Source of the DNA: Bacteroidota bacterium
GTDB taxonomy: Bacteria; Bacteroidota; Bacteroidia; B-17B0; Aurantibacillaceae
Assembly: GCA_016708845.1 (NCBI GenBank)
Contig: JADJFB010000005.1
Location: forward strand, 62,001 to 126,000
Length of the DNA stretch: 64,000 nt
Direction of reading: 5' to 3'
The notes beneath the pieces were generated by a model. It worked only from the letters and a program-made list of their open reading frames with translations. It did not search any database and was not told where the DNA came from. The stretch's first letter is position 1, and every line of letters starts with the position of its first letter. Shown in pieces: positions 40,403-49,075 of this stretch. A program made the translations under genes and the position numbers.

Positions 40403-42277
40403 ATGCATTGGCCCGGCGCCGGCATTTTTTATTTTTCTAATAATTTCATCCTGCTGTTTATTGTGGTGCCATTTGCATTATACCATTTAGCAAAAGCAAG
40501 AAAAGTAAGCATCCATAAAACACATAGTATTTTACTTGCTATTTATTTTTTATGTCACTGTTTTGGTTCATTAATGAATTCTAATAGCGGAAGAATTAAT
40601 ATAGACACTGTTTTACAACAAGGCATCAATACCGAAGAAGCACTTAGAACAGCTACATCAAGAAATAAACAATTATACGCTACATTAAACAACGTTAAAT
40701 TGGATGGAAGTAACGATATTTTATATAGAACCTCTAAATTAAAAGCCATAGCAGATTCAGCAATTATTCATATTCAAAATTTAAAATCACATTTACTAGT
40801 CAGTACTGATAAAATCGCAAAATCAAAAGCAGATACCTTATCATCTTTAAATATTGAAAATAAAGTAAATTCTGATGTACCAACCATGATTTTGATTGGT
40901 AATGAATACATTCATAATAAAGATAAATACTCAGCCATAAAATTAAAATCAGTTATCAATTCATATAGAGATACTTTATTAAGTTTAATACAAGAGCAGA
41001 ACAGAGCGATTATTAAAGAGGGTTTAAATTTAAGTACAGACAATTACACTGATGAAGAAGGCGAGCCTATTAGCTGGGAAATGACTAATTTTTTCTTGAT
41101 GCCTTTAGTGCATGTATTTAATACACTCACCAATATTCAATACGAAATAAAAAACGCCGAATATCAAGCTTTAACAGATATTATCAACTCTGGCAACAAA
41201 GATTTAAATACAGCTCTTTTCAGTCAAATTTCCGATTTGAATTCAAAATACGATGCCATTAAAAAACAAGAAGAGATTGCCAAATTACAAAGCGAAAATG
41301 TAAAGGGCATGGAATTGCTTAATGCCAAGGATTCTGAGTTAAACGATTCGAAGCAAACCATTGTTTATTTCGTGTTGGTTATTATGGTGTTTTTAATACT
41401 GGTGTTTTTTGTCATTCGAAGTAACTATTTAAGAAAACAAACTAACAAAACCCTGCTTCAACAAAAAGAAATTATTGAATCACAAAAATCGGAAGTAGAG
41501 GCGCAAAAACATTTAGTAGAAGAAAAACAAAAAGAAATCATCGATAGTATTTCGTATGCTAAACGTTTACAAGAAGCCATTTTGCCTCCTCAAGAGTTTA
41601 TTAATAAGCATGTATCTAATAATTTCATTTTATATAAACCAAAAGATTTAGTAGCAGGAGATTTTTATTGGGCAGAAGGCATTGGAGATTTATTTTTTAT
41701 AGCGGCTGCTGATAGTACAGGCCACGGAGTTCCAGGCGCTATGGTATCCGTAGTATGTTCAAATGCTTTAAACAGAACCGTAAAAGAATTTGGTTTAACA
41801 CAGACCGGAAAAATATTAGATAAAACCAGAGAATTAGTAGTAGAAACCTTTGAAAAAAGTGCCAGCGAAGTAAAAGATGGTATGGATATTTCGCTATTAT
41901 GTATTGATTCAAAAAATAAAAAAATAACATGGAGTGGAGCTAATAATGCATTATGGTATATACAAAACAATGAACTTTTAATTATTAAGCCCGACAAACA
42001 ACCTATTGGAAAAACTGAAAAACCATCGTCGTTTACAACGCATGAGATAGAATACAATAATGACACAACCTTTTATTTATTTACCGATGGATTTGCAGAT
42101 CAATTTGGTGGAGATAAAGGAAAAAAATTCAAGTATAAACAATTAGAAGAACTATTGTTAAACCATAACAACTTAGCCTTGTCGGAACAATCGAATTTAT
42201 TAAATCAAAAATTTGAAAGCTGGAAAGGACATTTAGAACAAGTAGATGATGTTTGCGTGATAGGCGTTAAAATTTAA
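40403..42277 (+). CDS. Membrane-bound SpoIIE-type PP2C phosphatase
   Basis: This protein of about 624 residues has N-terminal membrane spans, a long helical extracytoplasmic region, another span (TIVYFVLVIMVFLILVFFVI), a coiled coil, and a SpoIIE/PP2C phosphatase domain: KDLVAGDFYWAEG, AAADSTGHGVPGAMVSVVC, DGMDISLLCID, LFTDGFADQFGG and DDVCVIGVKI. It probably dephosphorylates an anti-sigma-antagonist-like protein. The ATG at 40403 lies within HWPGAG; the same frame is open back to 40337 and would add a first membrane span, but no ATG is there. Confidence 0.85.
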   Translation: MHWPGAGIFYFSNNFILLFIVVPFALYHLAKARKVSIHKTHSILLAIYFLCHCFGSLMNSNSGRINIDTVLQQGINTEEALRTATSRNKQLYATLNNVKLDGSNDILYRTSKLKAIADSAIIHIQNLKSHLLVSTDKIAKSKADTLSSLNIENKVNSDVPTMILIGNEYIHNKDKYSAIKLKSVINSYRDTLLSLIQEQNRAIIKEGLNLSTDNYTDEEGEPISWEMTNFFLMPLVHVFNTLTNIQYEIKNAEYQALTDIINSGNKDLNTALFSQISDLNSKYDAIKKQEEIAKLQSENVKGMELLNAKDSELNDSKQTIVYFVLVIMVFLILVFFVIRSNYLRKQTNKTLLQQKEIIESQKSEVEAQKHLVEEKQKEIIDSISYAKRLQEAILPPQEFINKHVSNNFILYKPKDLVAGDFYWAEGIGDLFFIAAADSTGHGVPGAMVSVVCSNALNRTVKEFGLTQTGKILDKTRELVVETFEKSASEVKDGMDISLLCIDSKNKKITWSGANNALWYIQNNELLIIKPDKQPIGKTEKPSSFTTHEIEYNNDTTFYLFTDGFADQFGGDKGKKFKYKQLEELLLNHNNLALSEQSNLLNQKFESWKGHLEQVDDVCVIGVKI

Positions 42278-42279
42278 AG

Positions 42280-42561
42280 CTACAACTCCTTATTTACAAC
42301 AGCTTTATTCCCTACTCTATCAATGACTTCAATTTTTAAAGTTTTAGGATTTGCTTCTGTAAAGTAACAACTTATCGTTGCTGATTTCGCATCGTATTCG
42401 GCTATTTGCCATATACCATTTACATATACATGGTAATCAGCAATGCCACTTAAATTATCAGCAACTTTAAATCTTACTGAGCTTGCCGAAACTTTCTTTT
42501 TTGAAGATGGTAAAACGATTGTTGGGGCCACAGTATCATACGAAACTCCAAACATACCAAA
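42280..42561 (-). CDS. M23 peptidase, C-terminal part of a frameshifted gene
   Basis: This piece encodes a beta-rich C-terminal segment, GMFGVSYDTVAPTIVLPS ... VADNLSGIADYHVYVNGIW ... IEVIDRVGN, an Ig-like domain common at the end of Bacteroidota M23 peptidases. The A run at 42559-42562 breaks the gene here; one base fewer restores KSFGMFGVSYDT. The open frame nominally runs to 42624 but codons above about 42561 are out of frame. Confidence 0.75.
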   Translation of the reverse strand, partial: FGMFGVSYDTVAPTIVLPSSKKKVSASSVRFKVADNLSGIADYHVYVNGIWQIAEYDAKSATISCYFTEANPKTLKIEVIDRVGNKAVVNKEL

Positions 42562-43672
42562 AGGATTTGCTATCTGCTTTAAACCAACCATTTTCATAAG
42601 TGCCAACCAAACATGTATTTTCATTTAATAGTATCATCTTATCTTCTTTACCTTTAATTGCTTTAGAGATTTTTATAGATAAAGTAAATGCTTTCAATAA
42701 ATTTTCGTCTTTATTTCCAATAACAGCTTTGCCCAATTTATTAATATAAACGCCTACGGAAGCATGTTTACTGAGAGTTCCCGCTTTAATCAACACTTCA
42801 ACGTCCTCCTTTTTGATGGATGCTTCTTGATTACAAAATACATTATGCTTTATCGTATTGACAGTATATCCTTTAAAGTTTTTTGTCTTAACAAAAAAGG
42901 TTAATACATTTTTATTTCCTTTTTCATCATTAATTTGTAATGATACTTTGTGAGGTAAAGTGTCATTTAATATTATCTTTCCTCCATTTACCAAACTTTT
43001 ATAAATAGCAATATCGTAACACGTTGGTGAAAAACATTTTTGAAATTTAACTCCACCTTCTTTTTCACTAAATATATTTACGTAGCGTCCATTATCAAAA
43101 CTAATGTTATTGAGTTGATGATGATAGATGATTTTATTGTCTAATAACACTTTAGCTTCGTAAATATTATTTTTATTCGTACTGCCATTTGCTCTATCAA
43201 ATCCAGCAAAACCAATGGCAAAGGTATTTTCTGTTAAGACCTGCGTATATTTTGGTAAGGATAATTTATCTCCTATATATTTAACTGGAACTGAAGAAAT
43301 ACGTTTAATATTGTTTGTATCAGCAGTACTATAAATTGCTAAATGTGTTAATTCGGGTTTTATATCATCCTTTACATCATACACTAATAAAGGATTAATA
43401 GGGATTTCTGATTTCTCTTCTCGGATTTCAAAATGTAAATGTGGCCCAGTTGAACTTCCCGAATTACCAGTATAACCAATTACTTCGCCTTTTTTTACAG
43501 GTAAGTCGTTAGCTTTTGGATAGACTTCAATTTCATTTTTTTTCTGTTCTAATTGTAACTTTTTAATGTACTCATCAATTTTTTGTGCGTACTTTTTTTG
43601 ATGTGCATACACTGATACATAACCGTTAGTATGTGTCACATAAAGTACTCTTCCGTATCCGCCGCTTCCAAT
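42536..43672 (-). CDS. M23 (LytM) peptidase, central part of a frameshifted gene
   Basis: This piece has the second half of the peptidase domain: YVSVYAHQKKYAQKI, VKKGEVIGYTGNSG and SSTGPHLHFEIR with the zinc/catalytic HLH. Beta-rich and Ig-like segments follow. LytM-type enzymes cut peptidoglycan cross-links. The frame joins the N-terminal piece at the T run 43672-43675 (one base missing) and the C-terminal piece at 42559-42562 (one base too many). The joined protein would be about 540 residues. Confidence 0.85.
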   Translation of the reverse strand: MGSGGYGRVLYVTHTNGYVSVYAHQKKYAQKIDEYIKKLQLEQKKNEIEVYPKANDLPVKKGEVIGYTGNSGSSTGPHLHFEIREEKSEIPINPLLVYDVKDDIKPELTHLAIYSTADTNNIKRISSVPVKYIGDKLSLPKYTQVLTENTFAIGFAGFDRANGSTNKNNIYEAKVLLDNKIIYHHQLNNISFDNGRYVNIFSEKEGGVKFQKCFSPTCYDIAIYKSLVNGGKIILNDTLPHKVSLQINDEKGNKNVLTFFVKTKNFKGYTVNTIKHNVFCNQEASIKKEDVEVLIKAGTLSKHASVGVYINKLGKAVIGNKDENLLKAFTLSIKISKAIKGKEDKMILLNENTCLVGTYENGWFKADSKSFWYVWSFV

Positions 43673-43905
43673 TTTATACGACTCACGTATCCATCTGCCA
43701 CACTTTTAATAGGTAAATTAATGATTGGATTGGTACTAAAATCTAATCCCGCATGAAAATGATTGGGACGGATTTCTCCATAATTACCAGTCACTACAAC
43801 CTCTCTATCTAACGGATAAATAAACCCCAAACCGTTATACTGCGCATAATAGTGCGAAGAAAAACATAAGAAAAAAAGAAAAAAAAGGGTTCTGAAATTT
43901 ATCAT
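43636..43905 (-). CDS. M23 (LytM) peptidase, N-terminal part of a frameshifted gene
   Basis: This piece begins at the ATG at 43905 with a signal peptide (MINFRTLFFLFFLCFSSHYYAQ) and carries the first zinc motif, RPNHFHAGLDFST. The frame becomes wrong after the T run 43672-43675, where one extra base would give RIKIGSGGYGRVLYVTHTNGY. A frame open to 43941 uses a TTG and is unlikely. A perfect -7 element lies upstream. Confidence 0.82.
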   Translation of the reverse strand: MINFRTLFFLFFLCFSSHYYAQYNGLGFIYPLDREVVVTGNYGEIRPNHFHAGLDFSTNPIINLPIKSVADGYVSRIKLEAADTEEYFM

Positions 43906-43954
43906 TACGGCAAGGTTAAATTGTATGAAGTTAATTAACAACGAGTTGTTGATG

Positions 43955-43962
43955 CAAAGTTA
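43955..43962 (-). promoter_or_regulatory. M23 peptidase promoter -7 element
   Basis: TAACTTTG on the minus strand is a perfect TAnnTTTG, 50 bp before the ATG at 43905 and just upstream of the divergent coiled-coil gene. Confidence 0.4.
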
Positions 43963-44027
43963 AACCGTTAAGTAAAATGGGTTCGTCTAAAGTCTATTTT
44001 TAACCAACAACAAACTGTTTATTGAGC

Positions 44028-46343
44028 ATGAATGTAGAAAACATCAAATCGGAATTACAACAAGTGTTAGATAGCGACGTAGCGCTACGTAAGGAGTATA
44101 ATGAAATTAAACGTTCATTAAGCGACTACCGTAACCAACTCATCCAACGTGATGAGGATTGCAAACGTTTGCAGGTATCGATCGACGTTTTAAACACCAA
44201 ATTGGTGGTTATGGAGCGTGATAACACCAACTACAAAAGCGAAGTAAGCTCTTTTAAAGAATTGCGTAACAACATTCGTGAGCAATTGCAAGAGAAGCAA
44301 GATGAAATTAATGGTTTGTTGAGCAAAATTGACGAGTTAAACGGTCAGTTAGCATCTATTTCATCTGAGTACGAAGCTAAAATTGAAGAATTACAAAACT
44401 CATCGGAAGAAGAAATTTCTAATTTAAAATCATCTTACGAAACTCAATTAAACGAATTAAAATCTAATACAACTTACCAACAAAGTGGCATTCGCACGGA
44501 GTTGGAAACTAAGATTAATGATTTAACAAATACTTACAATACAACTTATCAAGAAACGGTTACTTCTTACGAATCTCAAATTGAACAATTGAAATCTGAT
44601 TTCAGCGCTCAGTTAGAATCTGTGAAACAAGAATCTGAAAGCCGTGTAGCTTCTTTATCAGGTTCAAGTTCTGAAACCATTTCTAACTTAACTTCAGAAT
44701 ACGAATTAAAAATTAGTGGTTTAACTCACCAATGGAATATTGAGAAAACAGAAATTACCTCTTCTTACGAAAACCAAATTTCTTCTTTGTCTGGTGCTTA
44801 CACTAGCGAAAAAGAAGAGTTAACAAATTCTTACGAATCAAAAATTGCTGATTTAAATACAGAGTTATCAAACAAACAAACAGAGTTTGAAACTGAATTG
44901 AATTCTACGATTGAATCTTTAACGCAATCTTATTCTCAAAAAGAAAATGAGTTAAAATCATTTTACGAAAACGAATTATTAAATACGTCTAGCTCTTCGG
45001 GTTCTTTATTAGATACATTAAAAGCTGAGTACGAAGAAAAATTAGCAAATACAGTTCTACATTCTAATGCTCAAAATTCTAAATTATCAGAAGACATGAG
45101 CAAAGTGGTTGTGGAGAACGAGCACTTTAAAGAAAAAATTAGAGAAATGGTGTATCACATCGATGCACAAAATACTCAAATTGAAGATTTAACGTTGAGC
45201 GTTAATGTGAAATCTGAAGAAATTGCTAACCAAACTAATAGCTACAATACCTTATCATCAGATTTTGAAGCTTACAAAACATCTCAATTATCAAGTATTG
45301 ACGAACAAGTAAGCGTTTTAAATTCTAAAATCTCTGATTTAGAATTATTAGTTTCTGAAAAAGATAACAGTATTAATGAATTAACTTATATAGTTGAAGA
45401 AAAAGGCAATCTAATTACTAGCTTAACCAATTCAAAGTCTGAATTAGAAGAGCAATTCAAAGTGTTATCTGTTTCTTTTAATCAAGAAAAAGAAAACTTT
45501 GAAAATTTTAAAAATGAATTAGAAGTTTCTAACTCGCAGTTATTACAAAGTAAAGATGTTGAGTTTAATAAGTTATTAGCAGAAAACACATCGTTAATTT
45601 CTGAAATTGACGCCACTTCTGATAAATTAGAAGCAACGGAAGCTGAATTAACTTTAGTTCAAACAGAATTAAATGAATTAAAATTAGTTGCTGAAGGAAA
45701 AGCTTCCGACTTAAAAGAGACTTTAGATACTAAAAATTACGAGCTTACAGCTTTGAGTGCAAATAATATGGCTCTGCAAACTGAGTTAGATTTGTTAAAA
45801 GCTGAATTAGATAATGTACGTTCAGAATTAAAATCGGCAGTTGCATTAAATGAAGGAAGTTCATCTTTACAAGAAGATTATACTAACCTACTTTCTGCTA
45901 AAGCTGAATTAGAAAACCAGTTAGCTTCTTATCAATCAAACATCTTATTGTTAAATGCTCAGGTTTCTGAATTAAATAGTTCTATTTTAAACTATGAAAC
46001 GGAGATTGCTAGCTTAAAATCTGCTACAAAAGCCGACGAACAAGATGCCTTTATTGATCGTTTATTTAAACAAATTGATACTTTAAGCGATGAGCGTTTA
46101 AGCTTATTAAACGAAAAAGAGGAAATGGCTAACCAATTGTTAAAAATGAATGAAACGGTTGCTACAATATCGCAACATGTTGATTCTCATAATATTGACA
46201 TAACAGAATTGGATAATCACAGAAAAAATGTTATTTTAGCAGGAAGTTCTAATAATGTGAGTTCTGAAAAGACCGTTATGAAGAAACAAATAAATGAGTT
46301 GGTGCGTGAAATTGATAAATGTATAGCTCTGTTGAGTGCTTAA
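44028..46343 (+). CDS. Long coiled-coil protein upstream of zapA
   Basis: This protein of about 771 residues is almost all heptad-rich coiled coil of Glu, Leu, Ser, Asn and Lys. It has no signal peptide, no membrane span and no recognised enzyme domain. Near residues 120-320 it repeats short units such as SYE(S/T)QIxxLxSxY (SYETQLNELKS, SYESQIEQLKS, SYENQISSLSGAY, SYESKIADLN). The C-terminus is ...MKKQINELVREIDKCIALLSA. The zapA gene begins 20 bp later, so a cell-division or cytoskeletal role is likely but unproven. A TTG two codons upstream is an alternative start. Confidence 0.78.
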   Translation: MNVENIKSELQQVLDSDVALRKEYNEIKRSLSDYRNQLIQRDEDCKRLQVSIDVLNTKLVVMERDNTNYKSEVSSFKELRNNIREQLQEKQDEINGLLSKIDELNGQLASISSEYEAKIEELQNSSEEEISNLKSSYETQLNELKSNTTYQQSGIRTELETKINDLTNTYNTTYQETVTSYESQIEQLKSDFSAQLESVKQESESRVASLSGSSSETISNLTSEYELKISGLTHQWNIEKTEITSSYENQISSLSGAYTSEKEELTNSYESKIADLNTELSNKQTEFETELNSTIESLTQSYSQKENELKSFYENELLNTSSSSGSLLDTLKAEYEEKLANTVLHSNAQNSKLSEDMSKVVVENEHFKEKIREMVYHIDAQNTQIEDLTLSVNVKSEEIANQTNSYNTLSSDFEAYKTSQLSSIDEQVSVLNSKISDLELLVSEKDNSINELTYIVEEKGNLITSLTNSKSELEEQFKVLSVSFNQEKENFENFKNELEVSNSQLLQSKDVEFNKLLAENTSLISEIDATSDKLEATEAELTLVQTELNELKLVAEGKASDLKETLDTKNYELTALSANNMALQTELDLLKAELDNVRSELKSAVALNEGSSSLQEDYTNLLSAKAELENQLASYQSNILLLNAQVSELNSSILNYETEIASLKSATKADEQDAFIDRLFKQIDTLSDERLSLLNEKEEMANQLLKMNETVATISQHVDSHNIDITELDNHRKNVILAGSSNNVSSEKTVMKKQINELVREIDKCIALLSA

Positions 46344-46363
46344 AAGAAAATTAGCTTAGTTTA

Positions 46364-46672
46364 ATGAGCGATGTAAGTGTAAAAGTAGAAATTGCAGGCG
46401 GTATTTATACGCTGAAAATTAAAAGTGAAGACGAAAGCAACGTTAAACAAGCGGTTGAATTAATAAATCAGAAAATCTCGGAATTTGAAAGAAATTACGG
46501 GGTAAAAGATAAAAAAGATGTGATGGCAATGGTTACTTTACAGTTGGTAAGCCAATTAGCAAAGGAAAAAAATCAAGCCGAACAAGAGTTAAGCACTCTA
46601 AAATTGGTGTTAGAAGATGTAGAACAAATGTTAGTTCAACATAGAGATAACATACAAAAAACAGAAGAATAG
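46364..46672 (+). CDS. zapA: Cell division protein ZapA
   Basis: This 102-residue protein matches ZapA: VSVKVEIAGGIYTLKIKSEDESNVKQAVELINQKI, then a long C-terminal coiled coil. ZapA cross-links FtsZ filaments at the Z-ring. It follows the long coiled-coil gene by 20 bp and precedes rny after a terminator, a synteny known from other Bacteroidota (zapA-rny). Confidence 0.9.
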   Translation: MSDVSVKVEIAGGIYTLKIKSEDESNVKQAVELINQKISEFERNYGVKDKKDVMAMVTLQLVSQLAKEKNQAEQELSTLKLVLEDVEQMLVQHRDNIQKTEE

Positions 46673-46706
46673 TATATATAATAGTCTTTTAAATAAGACC
46701 CTTTTT

Positions 46707-46748
46707 AACGCACAAACATTGAAGCAATTCAAAGGTTTGTGCGTTTTT
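46707..46748 (+). terminator. Terminator between zapA and rny
   Basis: AACGCACAAAC (46707-46717) and GTTTGTGCGTT (46735-46745) form an 11-bp stem followed by T residues. The loop contains a nested TTGAA/TTCAA pair. Confidence 0.85.
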
Positions 46749-46821
46749 TGTTAGTTTGTGTTTGGATAGTTGCCCTAGACATTAGCTAAATAGTATAAAC
46801 AATGTGCAACAAACAAAAATT

Positions 46822-48372
46822 ATGAGTGTATTAGCCATTATATTTATTGCCGTAGCATTAATTGCCGGCGTAGTAGCAGGTTTTATGATTGCCAACTCTC
46901 GCTTAAACAAAAGCAGCGTTCAGGAAAAACAAAACTTAATTAAAGAAGCCGAAGTAAAAGCCGAAGCTTTTAAGCAGGAGAAAATTTTACAAGCCAAAGA
47001 AAAGTTCTTACAATTAAAAGCCGAGCATGATAAATCGGTAAACGAGCGTAACCAACAAATAGTTGTTTTAGAAAACAAAGCTAAACAACGTGAAAGCGAA
47101 TTATCAAAAAAAGTAGAAGAAGCTACTAAAAAGGATAAAGATTTAGAACATCAAAAAACGCAATTAAACTCTCAAGTAGAGCTTTACAAAAAGAAAAGCG
47201 AAGAGATTGAAAAATCGCACCGCAAACAAGTAGAGTTATTAGAAAAAGTATCGGGTTTAAGTGCTGATGAAGCAAAGGCTCAATTAATTGAAAGCGTAAA
47301 AGCGGAGGCTAAAACCGAAGCGATGGCTTTTATTAAAGATACCATGGATGAAGCAAAAATCAATGCTAATAAAGAAGCAAAGAAAATCATCATTCAATCT
47401 ATTCAACGTTTAGCAACAGAAACAGCAATCGAAAACTCTGTAACGGTTTTTCATATCGAAAGTGATGAAATTAAAGGACGTATTATTGGTCGTGAAGGAC
47501 GTAATATCCGTGCTTTAGAAGCAGCAACTGGTGTAGAGGTTATTGTAGATGATACACCAGATGCAATTACGTTATCTTGCTTTGATTCTATTAGAAGAGA
47601 AATTTGTCGTTTATCCTTACATCAATTAGTAACGGATGGTCGTATTCACCCAGCTCGTATTGAAGAGATTGTGGAGAAAACTAAAAAGATGATTGATGAA
47701 GAAATTGTTGAAACTGGTAAACGTACTTGTATCGACTTAGGAATTCATGGTTTACATCCAGAATTGATTAGTATGGTAGGCCGTATGAAATACCGTTCAT
47801 CTTACGGACAAAATTTATTACAACACAGTAGAGAAGTTGCCAACCTTTGTGCGATTATGGCTAGCGAAATGGGCTTAAATCCTAAGATTGCCAAGCGTGC
47901 TGGTTTATTACATGATATTGGGAAAGTGCCTGATGAAGAACCAGAATTACCACATGCAATTTTGGGTATGAAGTTGGCAGAAAAATATAAAGAGAAACCA
48001 GAAGTATGTAATGCTATTGGAGCGCATCACGATGAAATTGAGATGACGACTTTATATTCTCCAATTGTTCAAGTATGTGATGCTATTAGCGGTGCGAGAC
48101 CAGGTGCTCGCCGTGAGGTTGCAGAACAATACATGAAACGTTTAAAAGATTTAGAGGCTCTAGCTTTAGGATATGAAGGCGTGGAGAAAACGTATGCTAT
48201 TCAAGCAGGACGTGAAGTACGTGTATTAGTATCAGCTGATAAAGTTGATGATAAAGGATCGGAACAATTAGCATTTGATATCTCGCAAAAAATACAAACC
48301 GAAATGACTTACCCGGGACAAGTAAAAGTAACGGTGATACGAGAAGTGCGAGCAACAGCTTATGCAAAGTAG
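46822..48372 (+). CDS. rny: Ribonuclease Y
   Basis: This enzyme of about 516 residues has an N-terminal membrane anchor (VLAIIFIAVALIAGVVAGF), a coiled coil, a KH domain (GRIIGREGRNIRALEAATGVEV) and an HD domain (HSREVANLC ... GLLHDIGKVPDEE). It starts mRNA decay at the membrane. The ATG at 46822 was chosen; a GTG six codons earlier is possible. All catalytic HD residues are present. Confidence 0.95.
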   Translation: MSVLAIIFIAVALIAGVVAGFMIANSRLNKSSVQEKQNLIKEAEVKAEAFKQEKILQAKEKFLQLKAEHDKSVNERNQQIVVLENKAKQRESELSKKVEEATKKDKDLEHQKTQLNSQVELYKKKSEEIEKSHRKQVELLEKVSGLSADEAKAQLIESVKAEAKTEAMAFIKDTMDEAKINANKEAKKIIIQSIQRLATETAIENSVTVFHIESDEIKGRIIGREGRNIRALEAATGVEVIVDDTPDAITLSCFDSIRREICRLSLHQLVTDGRIHPARIEEIVEKTKKMIDEEIVETGKRTCIDLGIHGLHPELISMVGRMKYRSSYGQNLLQHSREVANLCAIMASEMGLNPKIAKRAGLLHDIGKVPDEEPELPHAILGMKLAEKYKEKPEVCNAIGAHHDEIEMTTLYSPIVQVCDAISGARPGARREVAEQYMKRLKDLEALALGYEGVEKTYAIQAGREVRVLVSADKVDDKGSEQLAFDISQKIQTEMTYPGQVKVTVIREVRATAYAK

Positions 48373-48398
48373 TTTTAAAAACTCTTCATTTTAATATA

Positions 48399-48427
48399 AA
48401 AAATAGCAGCTTTAGGCTGCTATTTTT
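48399..48427 (+). terminator. Terminator after rny
   Basis: AAAAATAGCAGC (48399-48410) and GCTGCTATTTTT (48416-48427) form a 12-bp stem with a 5-nt loop, followed by a short T-rich tail. Confidence 0.88.
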
Positions 48428-48493
48428 GTTAGGTACCATTTTGATTTGGGAAATTAATTAAAATGAATACCTTTAATATGGTTGAATTTAAAC

Positions 48494-48874
48494 ATGACAA
48501 ATAAAATTGATTTAACACATTCTGTTATCGTTTTAAGAGATGATGGCATCATTGAACTATATGCCAATGATCATCATGTATATATTATTGAAGATGTAAA
48601 AGAAAACGTTAAAGCTTTTGGAGAATTAACAGGTAATGAAAAAGTACCTGTATTGATTATAGGTGGTTCATTCTCATCTCTTGATGATCAAACCAGAGAA
48701 TTTATGGCTACTGAGGAATCTTTAAAGTACTCAAAAGCAGAAGCTTTTTTAATCACATCATTAGCTCAAAAAATACTTATTAATTTCTATATCAAATTTA
48801 ATAAGCCATTAGTACCAACACGTGTGTTTACCGATAAGGAAGAAGCAATAAAATGGCTTATGCAATATAAATAA
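48494..48874 (+). CDS. STAS-like small protein (DUF7793-like)
   Basis: This soluble protein of about 126 residues starts at the ATG at 48494 (MTNKIDLTHSVIVLRDDGIIELYAND). Its pattern (IIELYANDHHVYIIEDVKENVKAFGELTGNEKVPVLIIGG ... DDQTREFMA ... AFLITSLAQKILINFYIKFNKP ... FTDKEEAIKWLMQY) matches a Bacteroidota family with a SpoIIAA/STAS-like fold (DUF7793-like), from memory. Such proteins may be partners of SpoIIE-type phosphatases, and one is encoded at 40.4-42.3 kb. The link is inference. Confidence 0.7.
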   Translation: MTNKIDLTHSVIVLRDDGIIELYANDHHVYIIEDVKENVKAFGELTGNEKVPVLIIGGSFSSLDDQTREFMATEESLKYSKAEAFLITSLAQKILINFYIKFNKPLVPTRVFTDKEEAIKWLMQYK

Positions 48875-48903
48875 TGTCAGTACTCCATAACATAGGGAAT
48901 CAA

Positions 48904-48921
48904 CCTGAGTGGAGTTGAAGG
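48904..48921. repeat. Copy of the TGAGnGGAGTnGAAG intergenic element
   Basis: CCTGAGTGGAGTTGAAGG resembles the loop at 35924-35938 (CTGAGCGGAGTCGAAG) with two transitions. It lies between a STAS-like gene and its terminator. Confidence 0.4.
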
Positions 48922-48942
48922 GCGAGAACTAGACAATTCTTT

Positions 48943-48973
48943 AAAAAGCTGCATTTAAAAGATGCAGCTTTTT
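48943..48973 (+). terminator. Terminator after the STAS-like gene
   Basis: AAAAAGCTGCAT (48943-48954) and ATGCAGCTTTTT (48962-48973) form a 12-bp stem with a 7-nt loop and a following T run. Confidence 0.88.
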
Positions 48974-49075
48974 TTTATTATATTTGATATACGCTATCGA
49001 GTAGCGGTAATCATATAAACAGATGTTATATTGCCGAATGTTTATAGCGGCTATAAGTAAGTTAGCACCAATTTT

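Noticed and set aside
46673..46821. Possible 6S RNA downstream of zapA, as in Proteobacteria
   Set aside because: The gap is only about 150 bp and is mostly taken up by a terminator hairpin. I see no 6S-like central bubble.
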